Positions 44,826 through 53,733 of a DNA stretch of 64,000 bases are shown piece after piece. Both the position numbers and the translations under genes were made by a program. The notes under the pieces are model-generated. The model was not told the origin of the DNA. It searched no databases and saw only the letters and a list, made by a program, of their open reading frames with translations. How positions within the stretch are numbered: the first letter of the stretch is position 1; each line of letters starts with the position of its first letter. Source of the DNA: Halobacteriales archaeon QS_9_68_17 (GTDB lineage Archaea > Halobacteriota > Halobacteria > Halobacteriales > Natronoarchaeaceae); contig PXSA01000018.1 of NCBI GenBank assembly GCA_003023565.1, positions 49,425-113,424 of the forward strand. Direction: 5' to 3'.

Positions 44826-45293
44826 GTGAAGCACGTTCAATGCGTGAACTGCGCGGCAGGGCTCCATCCGAGCGACCTCACGGGGCGTCAGCAGCCGCTG
44901 GTCGTCTACGCGTTCGGCATCGTCTCGGTGATCCTCCTGTTCGCGTTCGCCCACAACTGGGGGATCGGACGCTCGAAGGCCGCCCGCAGTCCATCCTCCG
45001 GTCGTTCTCATCCGGCAACGGCTGGCCGGTAAGGCGACGACGCCCGTCACCGTCGACCCACCGGCGGACGGCGACGCCGAGGACGCGGTGGCGGTCCGCG
45101 AGGTACTCGTCCGGCGGAACGGTCCACTCCACGGCGTCCGGGTGCGGGACTCCCCCATCGCCACGCACCCGAACCTGACGCTCGTCGCCGGGTGGTTCGA
45201 CGGCGAGCTATGGGTGCCGCCGTCGCCAGACGAACGGCTCACGCCGAACGCGGTGCTGGTCGTCGCCGGAAAGTGTGAAACGGCCAACTCAGC
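44826..45293 (+). pseudogene. Potassium channel with TrkA-C domain, internally deleted
   Basis: The first part (LTGRQQPLVVYAFGIVSVIL, FAFAHNWGIG) is the first helix of haloarchaeal Kch-type channels. After a shift it reads LEGRPQSILRSF, the segment leading to the pore. The pore and the NAD-binding TrkA-N domain are absent. The sequence resumes with AVREVLVRRNGPLHGVRVRD and TLVAGWFDGELWVPPSPDER and TPNAVLVVAG, the TrkA-C end. No frame connects the parts. This is an internally deleted channel gene. Confidence 0.7.
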
Positions 45294-45364
45294 GGGGTTG
45301 ACACGACGCGAAATCTTCTTACCTCTCGTGGTAATACTTAGCATACCCACCGGGGGGAGACCGT

Positions 45365-45502
45365 ATGGAATGCGAGAACTGCCATCAGGTGAGCGATTGG
45401 ATAGGCGACGAGAGCGACTGGAAGTCCGTCAACGACGGCGCGACCGTGGTACGCGGCCTCTACGAGTGCGAGAACTGCGGCCACAGACAGCGCACGCAGT
45501 AG
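45365..45502 (+). CDS. Zinc-ribbon microprotein
   Basis: A 45-residue protein with two CxxC knuckles, [10 protein letters not shown] at the start and [10 protein letters not shown] near the end, about 30 residues apart, forming one Cys4 zinc ribbon. A TATA-like TAATACTTAGC lies about 25 bp upstream of the ATG, in line with a leaderless transcript. Small zinc-finger microproteins are common in haloarchaea and may regulate transcription or metabolism. It stands 92 bp upstream of sucC in the same direction. Confidence 0.7.
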   Translation: MECENCHQVSDWIGDESDWKSVNDGATVVRGLYECENCGHRQRTQ

Positions 45503-45594
45503 CGCGACGGCCGACTGGCCCCGTGACGTGGTATCGATTCTCGGCGGCCCGAACCGACGGGATTTAAGCGGCGGCGGGAACGCTTTATCCGTGT

Positions 45595-46740
45595 ATGAAA
45601 CTGCACGAGTATCAGGCGAAGCAGGTCTTCGCCGACGCCGGGATCCCGACGCCCGCGGCAGAGCTCGCGGAGAGCGTCGACGAGGTCCTGGCCGTTGCAG
45701 AGGAGGTCGGGTATCCGGTCGCCGTGAAGGCGCAGGTACAGGTCGGCGGACGGGGCAAGGCCGGCGGTATCAAGCTCGCGGAGGGGGAGGACGAGGCCCG
45801 CGAGGCCGCCGAGGACATCCTCGGTATGGACCTCAAGGGCTTTCACGTCGACCGCGTGCTGGTCGAGGAGGCCGTCGACTTCACGAACGAGCTGTACGTC
45901 GGCGTCACCATGGACCGCGGCGAGGGCAAGCCCGTGACGATGGTGTCGACCCGCGGCGGCGTCAACATCGAGGAGGTCGCCGACGAGGACCCCGACGCCA
46001 TCGTGCGCGAACACGTCGACCCCGCGTTCGGCATGCACCCCTATCAGGCCCGCAAGGCCGTCTACGAGGCGGGCGTCGACCGCGCCATCGCCAACGGCGT
46101 TGCGAGCGTCCTGCAAACGCTGTACACGCTCTGGGACGAGCGCGACGGCTCCGACGCCGAGATCAACCCGCTGATGGTCACGGCCGACGACGAGGTCATC
46201 GCGGCCGACGCCGTAATGAACATCGACGAGGACGCGCTGTTCCGCCGGCCCGAACTCGCCGAGATGGAGGACGAGTCGGCGAGCGGCGACGAACTCGAAC
46301 GGAAGGCCGACGAGTACGGCTTCGACTACGTTCGCCTCGACGGCGACGTCGGCATCATCGGCAACGGCGCGGGCCTCGTGATGACGACGCTCGACCTCGT
46401 CGACCACTACGGCGGGTCGCCCGCCAACTTCCTCGACGTGGGCGGCGGCGCGAAGGCCGACCGCACCGCCAACGCGCTGGATATGGTGTTCTCCGACGAC
46501 AACGTCGACAGCGTCGTGTTCAACATCTTCGGCGGGATCACCCGGGGCGACGAGGTCGCGAACGGAATCAATCAGGCCCTGGAGCAGTTCGACGAGATCC
46601 CCAAGCCCGTCGTCGTGCGCTTGGCGGGCACCAACTGGGAGGAGGGCCTCGAGATCCTGAACGAGGACCTCGTCACGGTCGAAGAGACGCTCGAAGACGC
46701 GGTTCAACGCGCCGTCGAGTACGCGGAGGTGGAAGCATGA
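45595..46740 (+). CDS. sucC: Succinyl-CoA synthetase (ADP-forming), beta subunit
   Basis: A 381-residue beta subunit that makes ATP (or GTP) from succinyl-CoA in the citric acid cycle. ATP-grasp features include [39 protein letters not shown] and the metal-binding [13 protein letters not shown]. The CoA/phosphate side shows [30 protein letters not shown] and [16 protein letters not shown]. It overlaps sucD by 4 bp (ATGA), so the two are co-translated in near equal amounts. A TTTAAG-type TATA element lies 25-30 bp upstream. Confidence 0.96.
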   Translation: MKLHEYQAKQVFADAGIPTPAAELAESVDEVLAVAEEVGYPVAVKAQVQVGGRGKAGGIKLAEGEDEAREAAEDILGMDLKGFHVDRVLVEEAVDFTNELYVGVTMDRGEGKPVTMVSTRGGVNIEEVADEDPDAIVREHVDPAFGMHPYQARKAVYEAGVDRAIANGVASVLQTLYTLWDERDGSDAEINPLMVTADDEVIAADAVMNIDEDALFRRPELAEMEDESASGDELERKADEYGFDYVRLDGDVGIIGNGAGLVMTTLDLVDHYGGSPANFLDVGGGAKADRTANALDMVFSDDNVDSVVFNIFGGITRGDEVANGINQALEQFDEIPKPVVVRLAGTNWEEGLEILNEDLVTVEETLEDAVQRAVEYAEVEA

Positions 46741-47606
46741 GTGTTCTCGTAGACGACGACACCCGAGTCATCGTGCAGGGCATCACCGGCGGGGAGGGCA
46801 ACTTCCACGCCGAGCAGATGATCGAGTACGGCACCGACGTCGTCGCCGGCGCGGTCCCCGGCAAGGGCGGGCAGGAGGTTCACGGCGTCCCCGTCTACGA
46901 CACGGTCGAGCAGGCCGCCCGCGAGGAGGACGCCGACGCGTCCGTCGTCTTCGTCCCGCCGGCGTTCGCCGGCGACGCCGTCTTCGAGGCGCTCGACGCG
47001 CCCATCGATCTGGCGGTCGCCATCACCGAAGGCATCCCGACCCAGGACATGGCGACGGTGAACAAGCGCCTCGGCGAGGTCGACACCCGCCTCATCGGGC
47101 CGAACTGCCCCGGCATCATCACACCCGGCGAGGCGAAACTCGGCATCCTCCCCGGTAACATCTTTTCCGCGGGGAGCGTCGGCCTCGTCTCCCGGTCCGG
47201 CACCCTCACCTATCAGGTCGTCGACACCCTCAACGACCGCGGCATGGGCCAGACCACTGCCATCGGCATCGGCGGCGACCCGATCATCGGCACGGACTTC
47301 GTCGACGCCCTCGAACTGTTCGAGGCCGACGAGGACACCGAGGCCGTCGTCATGTGCGGCGAGATCGGCGGCGAAGACGAGGAGGAGGCCGCGAAGTACA
47401 TCGGCGAGCACATGGACACGCCGGTCGCCGGCTTCATCGCCGGCCGCACGGCCCCGCCGGGCAAGCGCATGGGTCACGCCGGCGCTATCGTCTCCGGGAG
47501 CGGTACCGGCACCGCCGAATCCAAGATCGACGCCCTCAACGACGCGGGCGTCCCCGTCGGCGACACCCCCGGGGAGGTCGCCGACCACATCGAAGACCTC
47601 CTCTGA
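46737..47606 (+). CDS. sucD: Succinyl-CoA synthetase (ADP-forming), alpha subunit
   Basis: A 289-residue alpha subunit. The CoA-binding Rossmann domain opens with [20 protein letters not shown] and [17 protein letters not shown]. Further signatures are [20 protein letters not shown] and [20 protein letters not shown]. The phosphohistidine that carries the phosphoryl group is in [15 protein letters not shown]. It forms the active enzyme with SucC, encoded directly upstream with a 4-bp overlap. Confidence 0.96.
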   Translation: MSVLVDDDTRVIVQGITGGEGNFHAEQMIEYGTDVVAGAVPGKGGQEVHGVPVYDTVEQAAREEDADASVVFVPPAFAGDAVFEALDAPIDLAVAITEGIPTQDMATVNKRLGEVDTRLIGPNCPGIITPGEAKLGILPGNIFSAGSVGLVSRSGTLTYQVVDTLNDRGMGQTTAIGIGGDPIIGTDFVDALELFEADEDTEAVVMCGEIGGEDEEEAAKYIGEHMDTPVAGFIAGRTAPPGKRMGHAGAIVSGSGTGTAESKIDALNDAGVPVGDTPGEVADHIEDLL

Positions 47607-47651
47607 GCGGTCCGCTCTTTCGTTCGTTCGCGAGGCGGCGAGCAGCGACGC

Positions 47652-47984
47652 CTAAGCGCAGCCGTCGTTCGACCCGGAGAGTCCGGCCGTCCCGGCTTCG
47701 GCGGCGACACGCAGGACCCTGAACGGCGTCGTCACGAGGCGACCCCACGCCCTCGCCGCGCGCGCGGTCGGGGTTTCGCCGGCGACCGGAGCGTCCCCGC
47801 CGGCCGGGCGCTCGGTAACGGCGGTCCCGCAGGTCGGACAGACGTACGCCGTGCGGTCGCCGCGGTCTCGACGCCGCCAGTCGCCGGTGATGGGGCTCTC
47901 GTGGTCGCACGACGGACAAAACAGCGTCGCCTTTCGCCGCGGCGGTGCGTCGGCGTCACGGGACTGGGGAGGGTCGCGGCTCAT
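47652..47984 (-). CDS. Zinc-ribbon protein of unknown function
   Basis: A 110-residue basic/acidic protein with one Cys4 zinc ribbon: LFCPSCDHESPITGDWRRRD and TAYVCPTCGTAVTERP. The C-terminus (RLVTTPFRVLRVAAEAGTAG) may form an amphipathic helix. Similar small ribbon proteins occur in haloarchaea without known function. It is convergent with sucD, 45 bp apart. Confidence 0.7.
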   Translation of the reverse strand: MSRDPPQSRDADAPPRRKATLFCPSCDHESPITGDWRRRDRGDRTAYVCPTCGTAVTERPAGGDAPVAGETPTARAARAWGRLVTTPFRVLRVAAEAGTAGLSGSNDGCA

Positions 47985-48077
47985 TGGGTCGAGCTAGGGG
48001 CGTGAGACGGTTAACTCCCGTGCCGCGACCGCCGGACGGTTCGTGAGTTTCAGTACGGTTCCGTGGGAGGTCGGACC

Positions 48078-48383
48078 GTGGCGCACGAGTACGACGAGCC
48101 GGTCCGCGACCGTATCCCCGGCATGGTCGAGGAGAACGGCGAGACGCCCCGTCCACGTCGCCGACGAGGCGGAGTACGAGCGGCGACCGCGCGAGACGCT
48201 CGACGAGGAGGTCCGGGAGTACCGGGAAGCGGGCGACGTCGAGGAACTCGCGGACGTGTTCGAAGTGGTGCACGCGCTGCGGGAACTGGCCGAAGTCGCC
48301 GGTGGACGAGCCAGCCGAGAGCCGAGAAAGCGAAGCGGCGAGAGAGGTCCGGGGAGCGGATCGTACTGGAGGCCGTGGAGTGA
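48078..48383 (+). pseudogene. MazG-like nucleotide pyrophosphohydrolase, frameshifted
   Basis: GTG 48078 reads AHEYDEPVRDRIPGMVEENG and ETP, the start of haloarchaeal MazG/phosphoribosyl-ATP-pyrophosphohydrolase-like proteins (usually YDKLVRDRIPEI). A shift near 48150 leads to VADEAEYERRPRETLDEEVR and EELADVFEVVHALREL with the metal-binding E-x2-D pattern. Another near 48305 leads to EKAKRRERSGERIVLEAVE and the stop at 48383. Lys-Leu after YD is replaced by Glu-Pro, another sign of decay. The intact protein would hydrolyse NTP-type substrates. Confidence 0.75.
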
Positions 48384-48478
48384 GACGGACCGCCGGAACC
48401 CTTTTTCGGCGTAACTGCATCCCGTTCGCGGTTGCGCCGAGAGCGACTTACAGCGGTCCGTATGAGACCGCGAGGCGG

Positions 48479-49271
48479 TCACGGCTCCGCGTCGAGTGCC
48501 GACCGACCGCGGCCCGACGCGACGGCGGCCGCCGCCACACCGAGCGCGTACCAGAGCGCCGCGCCGACGCCGGTCCCCGTCAGGATGTATAGTAGAAATC
48601 GAACGCAATGACACACTCGACCGGCACCCCGGGTGCCGGTCGATGTGTAAATAGTTTCAGTTTCTACTATAGTACCCGCAGTCGACGACGACCGACGGCG
48701 GGGTGTTCGTCGCGACCGCGTAGTGGAACCACCAGTAGGCCGTCCGTCGGGGCGCTTCGCTCTCGTGGATCGCATAGACGAGCGTGCCGGCGACGGGGAC
48801 GCCGACGGCGGCCCCGGAAACCAGGCTGTGGATAGCGCGACGGCGTCGGCCACCGGCGGCCAGCGTCCCGGCCACGTAGCCGCCGGCGGGGCCGGCGACC
48901 AGCAGGGCGGCGACGCCGACGACGCTGAGCCGCTCCGGGATCCGGATCGACACGCCGAGCAGGACTAGCGACACCGACGGGACGAGTCCGAGGAGGAGGG
49001 CCTCGCGGTCGAATACGCCGGAGAGAAGGGAGTCGATCGGTTTGCGCCTTTCGTTCGTCAGAGCACGCGGGAGAGCAGCGACCGGGACGGCGTCCTCGCT
49101 CTCGGATCCGGCGGCGTGGCCGTCGTCGAGGTCGACGCCGCCGTCGGGTGCGCAGTCGGACGAGGCATCGGGCTGTGTGACGCCGTGACCGGTCGCCGAG
49201 TGGGGGTCGCCCAGTTCGATCCCGGCGATGGCGTCCGACGGTTCCTCGTCGGTCGCCTCCTCGGCGTTCAC
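48479..49271 (-). pseudogene. Membrane protein interrupted by a MITE
   Basis: From ATG 49271 the frame encodes an acidic N-terminus (DEEPSDAIAGIELGDPHSAT) and four hydrophobic helices (LLLGLVPSVSLVLLGVSIRI, VGVAALLVAGPAGGYVAGTL, SLVSGAAVGVPVAGTLVYAI). It ends early in the MITE after VVVDCGYYSRN. Behind the MITE the last helix continues in register as LTGTGVGAALWYALGVAAAA to TGA 48479. Removing the 80-bp element and one TA copy restores DCGYYILTGTG, a single 236-residue protein. The family is unknown. This is a recent insertion. Confidence 0.8.
48590..48669. mobile_element. 80-bp hairpin MITE, copy 2
   Basis: Ends TAGTAGAAAT and TTTCTACTA form terminal inverted repeats with a 9-bp identical core (TAGTAGAAA). 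A perfect TA duplication lies outside (48588-48589 and 48670-48671). The central hairpin is TCGACCGGCACCC/GGGTGCCGGTCGA, 13 bp with one unpaired C. Compared with copy 1 the A-T pair at positions 32 and 50 is C-G here, so pairing is kept. The insertion interrupts a membrane-protein gene. Confidence 0.85.
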
Positions 49272-49440
49272 GGGGCGTCCACCGGTCGCCCCCCCGCCGT
49301 CCGACGCCCGGTCGCGACGACCGCGGTCGTACTCTGACGCCTCCGCTCTCGGTTAAGCGCGTACGTTCGTGAATACTGGTTCTTTGTTTTCGGACAACGT
49401 GTCGTCGAAATCGATCCGGGAGAACGAGTCGCTATCGCGG

Positions 49441-50031
49441 TCACGCGAGGCCCAGCAACGCGAGGACCCGGGAGAACAGGCCGCCCGAGTCCGCCGCGTC
49501 CGGTTCGCTTTCGCCGGCCTCGGCTGCGCCGCGGACGCCGTCCTCCCCCACGCCGTCGACGGCCGACCCGCTGTCGTCGGTGTCATCGTCCGTCTCGAAC
49601 AGGTCCGCGGGGGCCGCGTCGACGGAGTCGCCCTCGTCGTGCGTCTCGTTCCCGTCCTCGGCCCCCGCTGGCTCCGGGTCGACCCAGTGGAACTCGTCGC
49701 CCTCGGAGCGGTCCGGGATGAGGAGCGACTCGACTTCGCTCCCCGCCGCGATCGCCTGCCCGCCGTCCGTGAACTGCTCGTGTTGGTGCCCGTCGGCGTC
49801 GTCGACGATGGACTCCGGGGACAGGCCCTCGAACTCGTCGGTCGGGTCCCCCGCTTCCGACTCCGCCTTGAGTTCCCGGAACAGGCTCTCCGCTGTCGTG
49901 TCCTGAATCCCCTCGTCGAGTGAGGCCGCTCCCGCGGCGTTTTTCGTTCCCGTATCCCGGAACACGTAGTCGGCACCGCACGTCCTGTACACCTCCCCCT
50001 CGTTCGTCGGACTCCCGTGCGCTCTCGTCAT
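49441..50031 (-). CDS. Acidic haloarchaeal protein of unknown function
   Basis: A 196-residue, strongly acidic protein, low in hydrophobic residues. A short N-terminal motif (YRTCGADYVFRDTGTKNAAG) has a single Cys and resembles a partial zinc ribbon. The rest is Asp/Glu/Gly/Ser-rich (ESIVDDADGHQHEQFTDGGQ; FETDDDTDDSGSAVDGVGED) and ends in a hydrophobic patch, SGGLFSRVLALLGLA. This layout suits a flexible adaptor or a DUF protein of haloarchaea. A start at 50052 is also open. AT-rich DNA upstream (50060-50100) holds the promoter. Confidence 0.6.
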   Translation of the reverse strand: MTRAHGSPTNEGEVYRTCGADYVFRDTGTKNAAGAASLDEGIQDTTAESLFRELKAESEAGDPTDEFEGLSPESIVDDADGHQHEQFTDGGQAIAAGSEVESLLIPDRSEGDEFHWVDPEPAGAEDGNETHDEGDSVDAAPADLFETDDDTDDSGSAVDGVGEDGVRGAAEAGESEPDAADSGGLFSRVLALLGLA

Positions 50032-50168
50032 GGCTGCGATTGATCCATTCAACTACCTGTAATCTTTTAAACTTTACGTAGATAAAGAAAATTAACTGTT
50101 CGGAAGTCAGAAAGGATCCGTGGAGGCCCCTTCGGCGGAGGTTAATCGATACGTTCTGAACGGAAGAC

Positions 50169-50998
50169 GTGACGTTCGGCGTACTCAGCACGGCGGGTAT
50201 CGGCAGTAGCGCGTTCGCCCCGGGCGTTCGGGTACGACCCGCTGCCGAACGCTCGCCACGCCGAGTGAACGCGGCGCGCGGCCGACGCGGGACTGCACGT
50301 CATCCGCGAGAAACCGCTGGGCGTCGACGCCGCCGAGGCCCGCGAGACGGGCGAGCACTGCGCGGACCGCGGCGTTACGCTGACCGAGGGGGACATGTAC
50401 CGCTACCACCCGCGGATCGACCGCTTCCCGGAGTCGTGCGGACCGAACCCGGCGACGCTCGGTCGGTGACCGGTCGGTTCACTTTCCTGACACCGGAGGG
50501 CGCGGACGACATCCGCCTCGACCCCGACCTCGCCGGGGGGAGCCTCCGCGACGGGGGGTGTCCCCGATAGACGTCCCCCGCCGGGTCCTCGGCGACCCGT
50601 CGCGAGTGACGGGGTTCACCGCCGACACGCGGGATGCGGGCCTCGACACCGAGGCCGCGGCCGTGCCAGAGTACGACGACGCGATGGCGAAGGTCTCCTG
50701 CGGGTTCGAGACGCCGGGGTCGCGGTGCGTGCGGGTCGAGGCTCCGAACGGATGTGCCGAGGTGAAGGGAGCGTTCAACGTTGACGGAGAGACCGCGCTG
50801 CGGTACAGCGTCGACGGTCGCACCGTCACGGAGACGTTCGACCCGGTCGACCAGTACGGCCTCGAAGTCGAGCACTTCGCGGACAGTGTCGGGACCGCTG
50901 AAGCGCCGATCACCGACGCCGAGTCGGGCGCGGCGACGCTCCGGGTCGTCGACGCGGAGAGCGCGGCGTCCGGCGCGGCGGTCGACCTCGACCGACGG
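50169..50998 (+). pseudogene. Gfo/Idh/MocA-type oxidoreductase, decayed
   Basis: GTG 50169 starts TFGVLSTAGIGSSAFAPG, a NAD-binding first strand of this family. The sequence then passes, in other frames, to AGLHVIREKPLGVDAAEARE, YRYHPRIDRF, VTGRFTFLTPEGADDIRLDP, YDDAMAKVSCGFETPGSRCV and GLEVEHFADSVGTAEAPITD. Conserved EKP (catalytic Lys) is present. About 70 residues are missing near the N-terminus and more around 50440-50460, and several shifts occur. The intact family reduces sugars or inositols. Confidence 0.75.
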
Positions 50999-51015
50999 GA
51001 CCGCCGTCCGGCCGA

Positions 51016-51285
51016 TCAGCGGCAGTTCTCGCAGCGCGAGCGCTCTCCGCGGAACGGGCGGCCACAGCGAGCGCAGGGAGTCGGCGCGTTGTCGGGCGCA
51101 GACACGCCCGGGATCACGTCGAGGGGACTCGGGCGAGGCGCGACGTCGCGTCGGCGGCCGAGGCGGTCGACGAGCACGTCGTCGCGAAGCGCCATCAGGC
51201 CGCGCCACAGACCGAGAAAGAGAAGCGTCGGTAACACCACCAGCACGGCCGTACTGCCCAGGCGAAAGAGCAGCTCGGCGTCCAT
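51016..51285 (-). CDS. Membrane-anchored zinc-ribbon protein A
   Basis: An 89-residue protein with one N-terminal membrane helix (LFRLGSTAVLVVLPTLLFLG), a basic linker and a C-terminal zinc ribbon (PCARCGRPFRGERSRCENCR). The CxxC pairs lie close together (about 12 residues apart). It starts at ATG 51285 which overlaps the stop of the upstream gene (TGATG), so the two are co-translated. No family is known. The pair shares the same design. Confidence 0.65.
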   Translation of the reverse strand: MDAELLFRLGSTAVLVVLPTLLFLGLWRGLMALRDDVLVDRLGRRRDVAPRPSPLDVIPGVSAPDNAPTPCARCGRPFRGERSRCENCR

Positions 51286-51578
51286 CACCGCCCGGCGAGG
51301 TCGTCGGCGCACTCGCGACAGAAGGTGTAGTTACCCTCGTTGACAGCCCCGCAGGTCCGGCAGGCGACCGCGTCGTTTACGTTCGCCGCGCCCCGCGACG
51401 CCGCGCAGCCTTCGGACAGACCGCGTCCGGTGGCCACGTTTCGCGGCGGGTTCGACAGACGGGCCTCCGCGCGCCGACCGCCGCGAACGTACTCGAAGAG
51501 GAACAGCGGGACGAGTATCGACAGCGGCACTAGCAGTATGACTCCGGCGTAGAGGACGGCGTGTACGAGGGCGTCCAT
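51285..51578 (-). CDS. Membrane-anchored zinc-ribbon protein B
   Basis: A 97-residue protein of the same design as its downstream neighbour: an N-terminal helix (HAVLYAGVILLVPLSILVPL), a linker, and a C-terminal zinc ribbon (VACRTCGAVNEGNYTFCREC). The first residues DALVHAVLYAGVILLV begin directly after ATG 51578. I do not recognise the family. A partner function of the two proteins at the membrane, for example a scaffold or sensor, is inference. Confidence 0.65.
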   Translation of the reverse strand: MDALVHAVLYAGVILLVPLSILVPLFLFEYVRGGRRAEARLSNPPRNVATGRGLSEGCAASRGAANVNDAVACRTCGAVNEGNYTFCRECADDLAGR

Positions 51579-51700
51579 GAGGGATCGTAACAAATCATCG
51601 CACTTAGTTGATACGGTCGTTCCCGCACCGCGGGCGGCACGCACTCGGAACGATTCGGCGTCCGGGTCGCGGATCGTGCCGAGCGGGCCAGCGGGCCGTC

Positions 51701-52192
51701 TCAACCGAACACTCCCATCCCCAGCAGCGTCGCCGCAGTGGCGAACACGCCGAGCGCGAACAGCGCGTAGTTGGCGACCGGGTTCTTCGCCGTCGTCAGC
51801 CCGAGCGAGTAACTGCGGCGGGAGAGCGGCCAGAGCGGGCGGATGCCCATCGGGGTCAGCACGTCGCCGAGCAGGTGGGTGACCACCGACAGCGTCCCGA
51901 TGGCGAAGCCGAACGCGGCCGGGTCTACCTCGATGACCGGTCCGAGCACCGGGCCGAGCGCGGATCCGCCGGCACCGAACACGGCGCCGAACAGCAGGGC
52001 GAAGGGAACGGAGTGGGTAGGGCCGCGATGCGAGACGAACGGAAGCCGGTGGTCGCAGTCGGGGAACGTCGCGGTCCCCACCATCACCGCGCCGCCCAGG
52101 TACGCGGCGACGACGTGGCTCTCGCGGACCAGGGCAGCGCCGACGGGCGCATACACCAGCAGGGCGAGACCGTAGTGGCCGAGTTGGTACAC
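51701..52192 (-). CDS. YdjM/DUF457-type membrane-bound metal-dependent hydrolase
   Basis: A 163-residue integral membrane protein with four to five helices. Metal-binding residues are in MYQLGHYGLALLVYAPVGAA (His6), GTATFPDCDHRLPFVSHRGP (Asp-Cys-Asp-His and His-Arg-Gly) and VVTHLLGDVLTPMG. These are the conserved sites of the YdjM/DUF457 family, whose physiological substrate is not known. It is a single gene, separated from the zinc-ribbon pair. Confidence 0.85.
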   Translation of the reverse strand: MYQLGHYGLALLVYAPVGAALVRESHVVAAYLGGAVMVGTATFPDCDHRLPFVSHRGPTHSVPFALLFGAVFGAGGSALGPVLGPVIEVDPAAFGFAIGTLSVVTHLLGDVLTPMGIRPLWPLSRRSYSLGLTTAKNPVANYALFALGVFATAATLLGMGVFG

Positions 52193-52278
52193 GCCGCCCG
52201 GTTAGGGCCGGAAGGTTCCAAAGCTGTCGGTCCGGCGCGAACGAAACCGTCATTACCGATGGCAGGGTTCGACCCCGT

Positions 52279-52851
52279 ATGGCGGACGACATCGAGGCGA
52301 TGACGCGGTTCCCGGTACCGGACGTCGAAGACCTCCCCGAGGACCTTCGAGAGCGGATCGAGGAGGAGAGCGAGCGAGCGGGGTTCACCCCGAACGTCTT
52401 CCTGGCGTACGCGTATCGACCCTCGCACTTCCGGGCGTTCTTCCAGTACTACGACGCACTCGTCGAGGAGAGCGAACTCACCCGCGCGGAGATAGAGATG
52501 ATCATCGTCGCGGTCAGCGGCGTCAACGACTGCTACTACTGCAACGTCGCCCACGGCGCGCTCGTCCGCCTCTACGCCGAGGACCCGCTGCTGGCGGACC
52601 AACTGGTGTCGAACTACCGCAACGCCGATGTCGGCGAGCGCCACCGCCGGATGCTTGACCTCGCGGTGAAACTCACCGAGAACCAGGCCGCAGTCGACGA
52701 GTCCGACTTCGAACGGCTGCGCGACGCGGGCTTCGACGACCGGGCCATCTGGGACATCGGGAGCGTCGCCGCCTTCTTCAACCTCTCGAACCGGATGGCA
52801 CAGCTCGCGGATATGCGGCCGAACGAGGAGTTCCACACGATGGGGCGGTAG
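52279..52851 (+). CDS. Carboxymuconolactone decarboxylase/AhpD-like peroxidase-related protein
   Basis: A 190-residue all-helical protein of the CMD/AhpD superfamily. The active-site CxxC-His is VNDCYYCNVAHGALVRLYAE, preceded by LTRAEIEMIIVAVSG. AhpD-like proteins use the two Cys to reduce peroxides. The C-terminal FNLSNRMAQLADMRPNEEFH is typical of peroxidase-related long forms. It may protect against oxidative stress. It lies in its own transcription unit, 117 bp before the copper regulator. Confidence 0.88.
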   Translation: MADDIEAMTRFPVPDVEDLPEDLRERIEEESERAGFTPNVFLAYAYRPSHFRAFFQYYDALVEESELTRAEIEMIIVAVSGVNDCYYCNVAHGALVRLYAEDPLLADQLVSNYRNADVGERHRRMLDLAVKLTENQAAVDESDFERLRDAGFDDRAIWDIGSVAAFFNLSNRMAQLADMRPNEEFHTMGR

Positions 52852-52967
52852 GGGGCCGTGACGGCATCAGCGCCGGATCCGCCGACAGCTGTATGCGTTT
52901 CTTTCCTAGATTAAATTAAGTAAGCAGTGTCGAAAAGTGTTTACGGGGACCGGTACAACAAGGTGAT

Positions 52968-53558
52968 ATGCACGAACTCGACGAAACCGACCTGGGTATC
53001 CTGCGACTCCTCGTCGCCGACGCTCGCCGCCCGTACAGCGAGATCGCCGACCAGGTCGACGTGTCCCCGCCGACCGTGTCCGACCGCGTCGAACGCTTAG
53101 AGGAGATGGGCATCATCGAGCGGTTCACGCTCGACATCGACCGGTCGAAGCTGTCGAACGGCGTCTCCGTACTCATCGACGTCGACCTCCGTCCGGGCGC
53201 GGTGGGCGACATCAGGCATCGCCTCGCCGAACTGGAGCAGGTCGAACACGTCTTCGCCGCCGCGGACGCGAGCGTCGTCATGCAGGCGACCGTCCACGAG
53301 GACGAGGTGCAGGCGATGCTCGCCGACGCCATCGACGTGGAGAAAGTCATTCAGTACGACGTTCGACTGCTCGCGGAGTCGTTCTGGAACCCCGAGGTCG
53401 ACGGCGCGGAGTTCGCCCCCGACTGCGACGAGTGCGGCAACACCGTCACCAGCGAGGGCGAGTCGGTCCGCATCGACGGCCAGCTTCACCACTTCTGTTG
53501 CTCCTCCTGCCGGAGCAACTTCGAGGAGCGCTACCAGCAGCTGAAGGAGTCGACGTAA
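52968..53558 (+). CDS. Lrp/AsnC-type regulator with TRASH metal-binding domain
   Basis: A 196-residue regulator. Residues 1-60 form the AsnC-type winged helix (ELDETDLGILRLLVADARRP; VDVSPPTVSDRVERLEEMG), residues about 70-140 an effector region, and residues about 148-190 a TRASH domain (DCDECGNTVTSEGESV, HHFCCSSCRSNFEERY) with metal-binding Cys residues. In Halobacterium a similar Lrp-TRASH protein controls the copper ATPase, and here copA follows 175 bp downstream in the same direction. I infer copper-responsive control of copA. A TATA-like TTAAATTAAG lies 55 bp upstream of ATG 52968. Confidence 0.9.
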   Translation: MHELDETDLGILRLLVADARRPYSEIADQVDVSPPTVSDRVERLEEMGIIERFTLDIDRSKLSNGVSVLIDVDLRPGAVGDIRHRLAELEQVEHVFAAADASVVMQATVHEDEVQAMLADAIDVEKVIQYDVRLLAESFWNPEVDGAEFAPDCDECGNTVTSEGESVRIDGQLHHFCCSSCRSNFEERYQQLKEST

Positions 53559-53733
53559 CACTCGTTCGATAGCCGACCCGGCCCTCCGCTTTTTCGTGTG
53601 CCGTCTCGACCCGAATATCCGTTTGTGGGCTTACTTTAGTCGGCGCTTTGGTTAAGAATCAAAAATAGCAATGAGCATTTTCTAATTCTGTAAGGGGAAA
53701 CCCGCATGAATGTGGACCCCGTATCTAGAACCG

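Noticed and set aside
45460..46707. Minus-strand frame of 415 codons opposite sucC
   Set aside because: Shadow of sucC, which has all catalytic motifs in the other direction.
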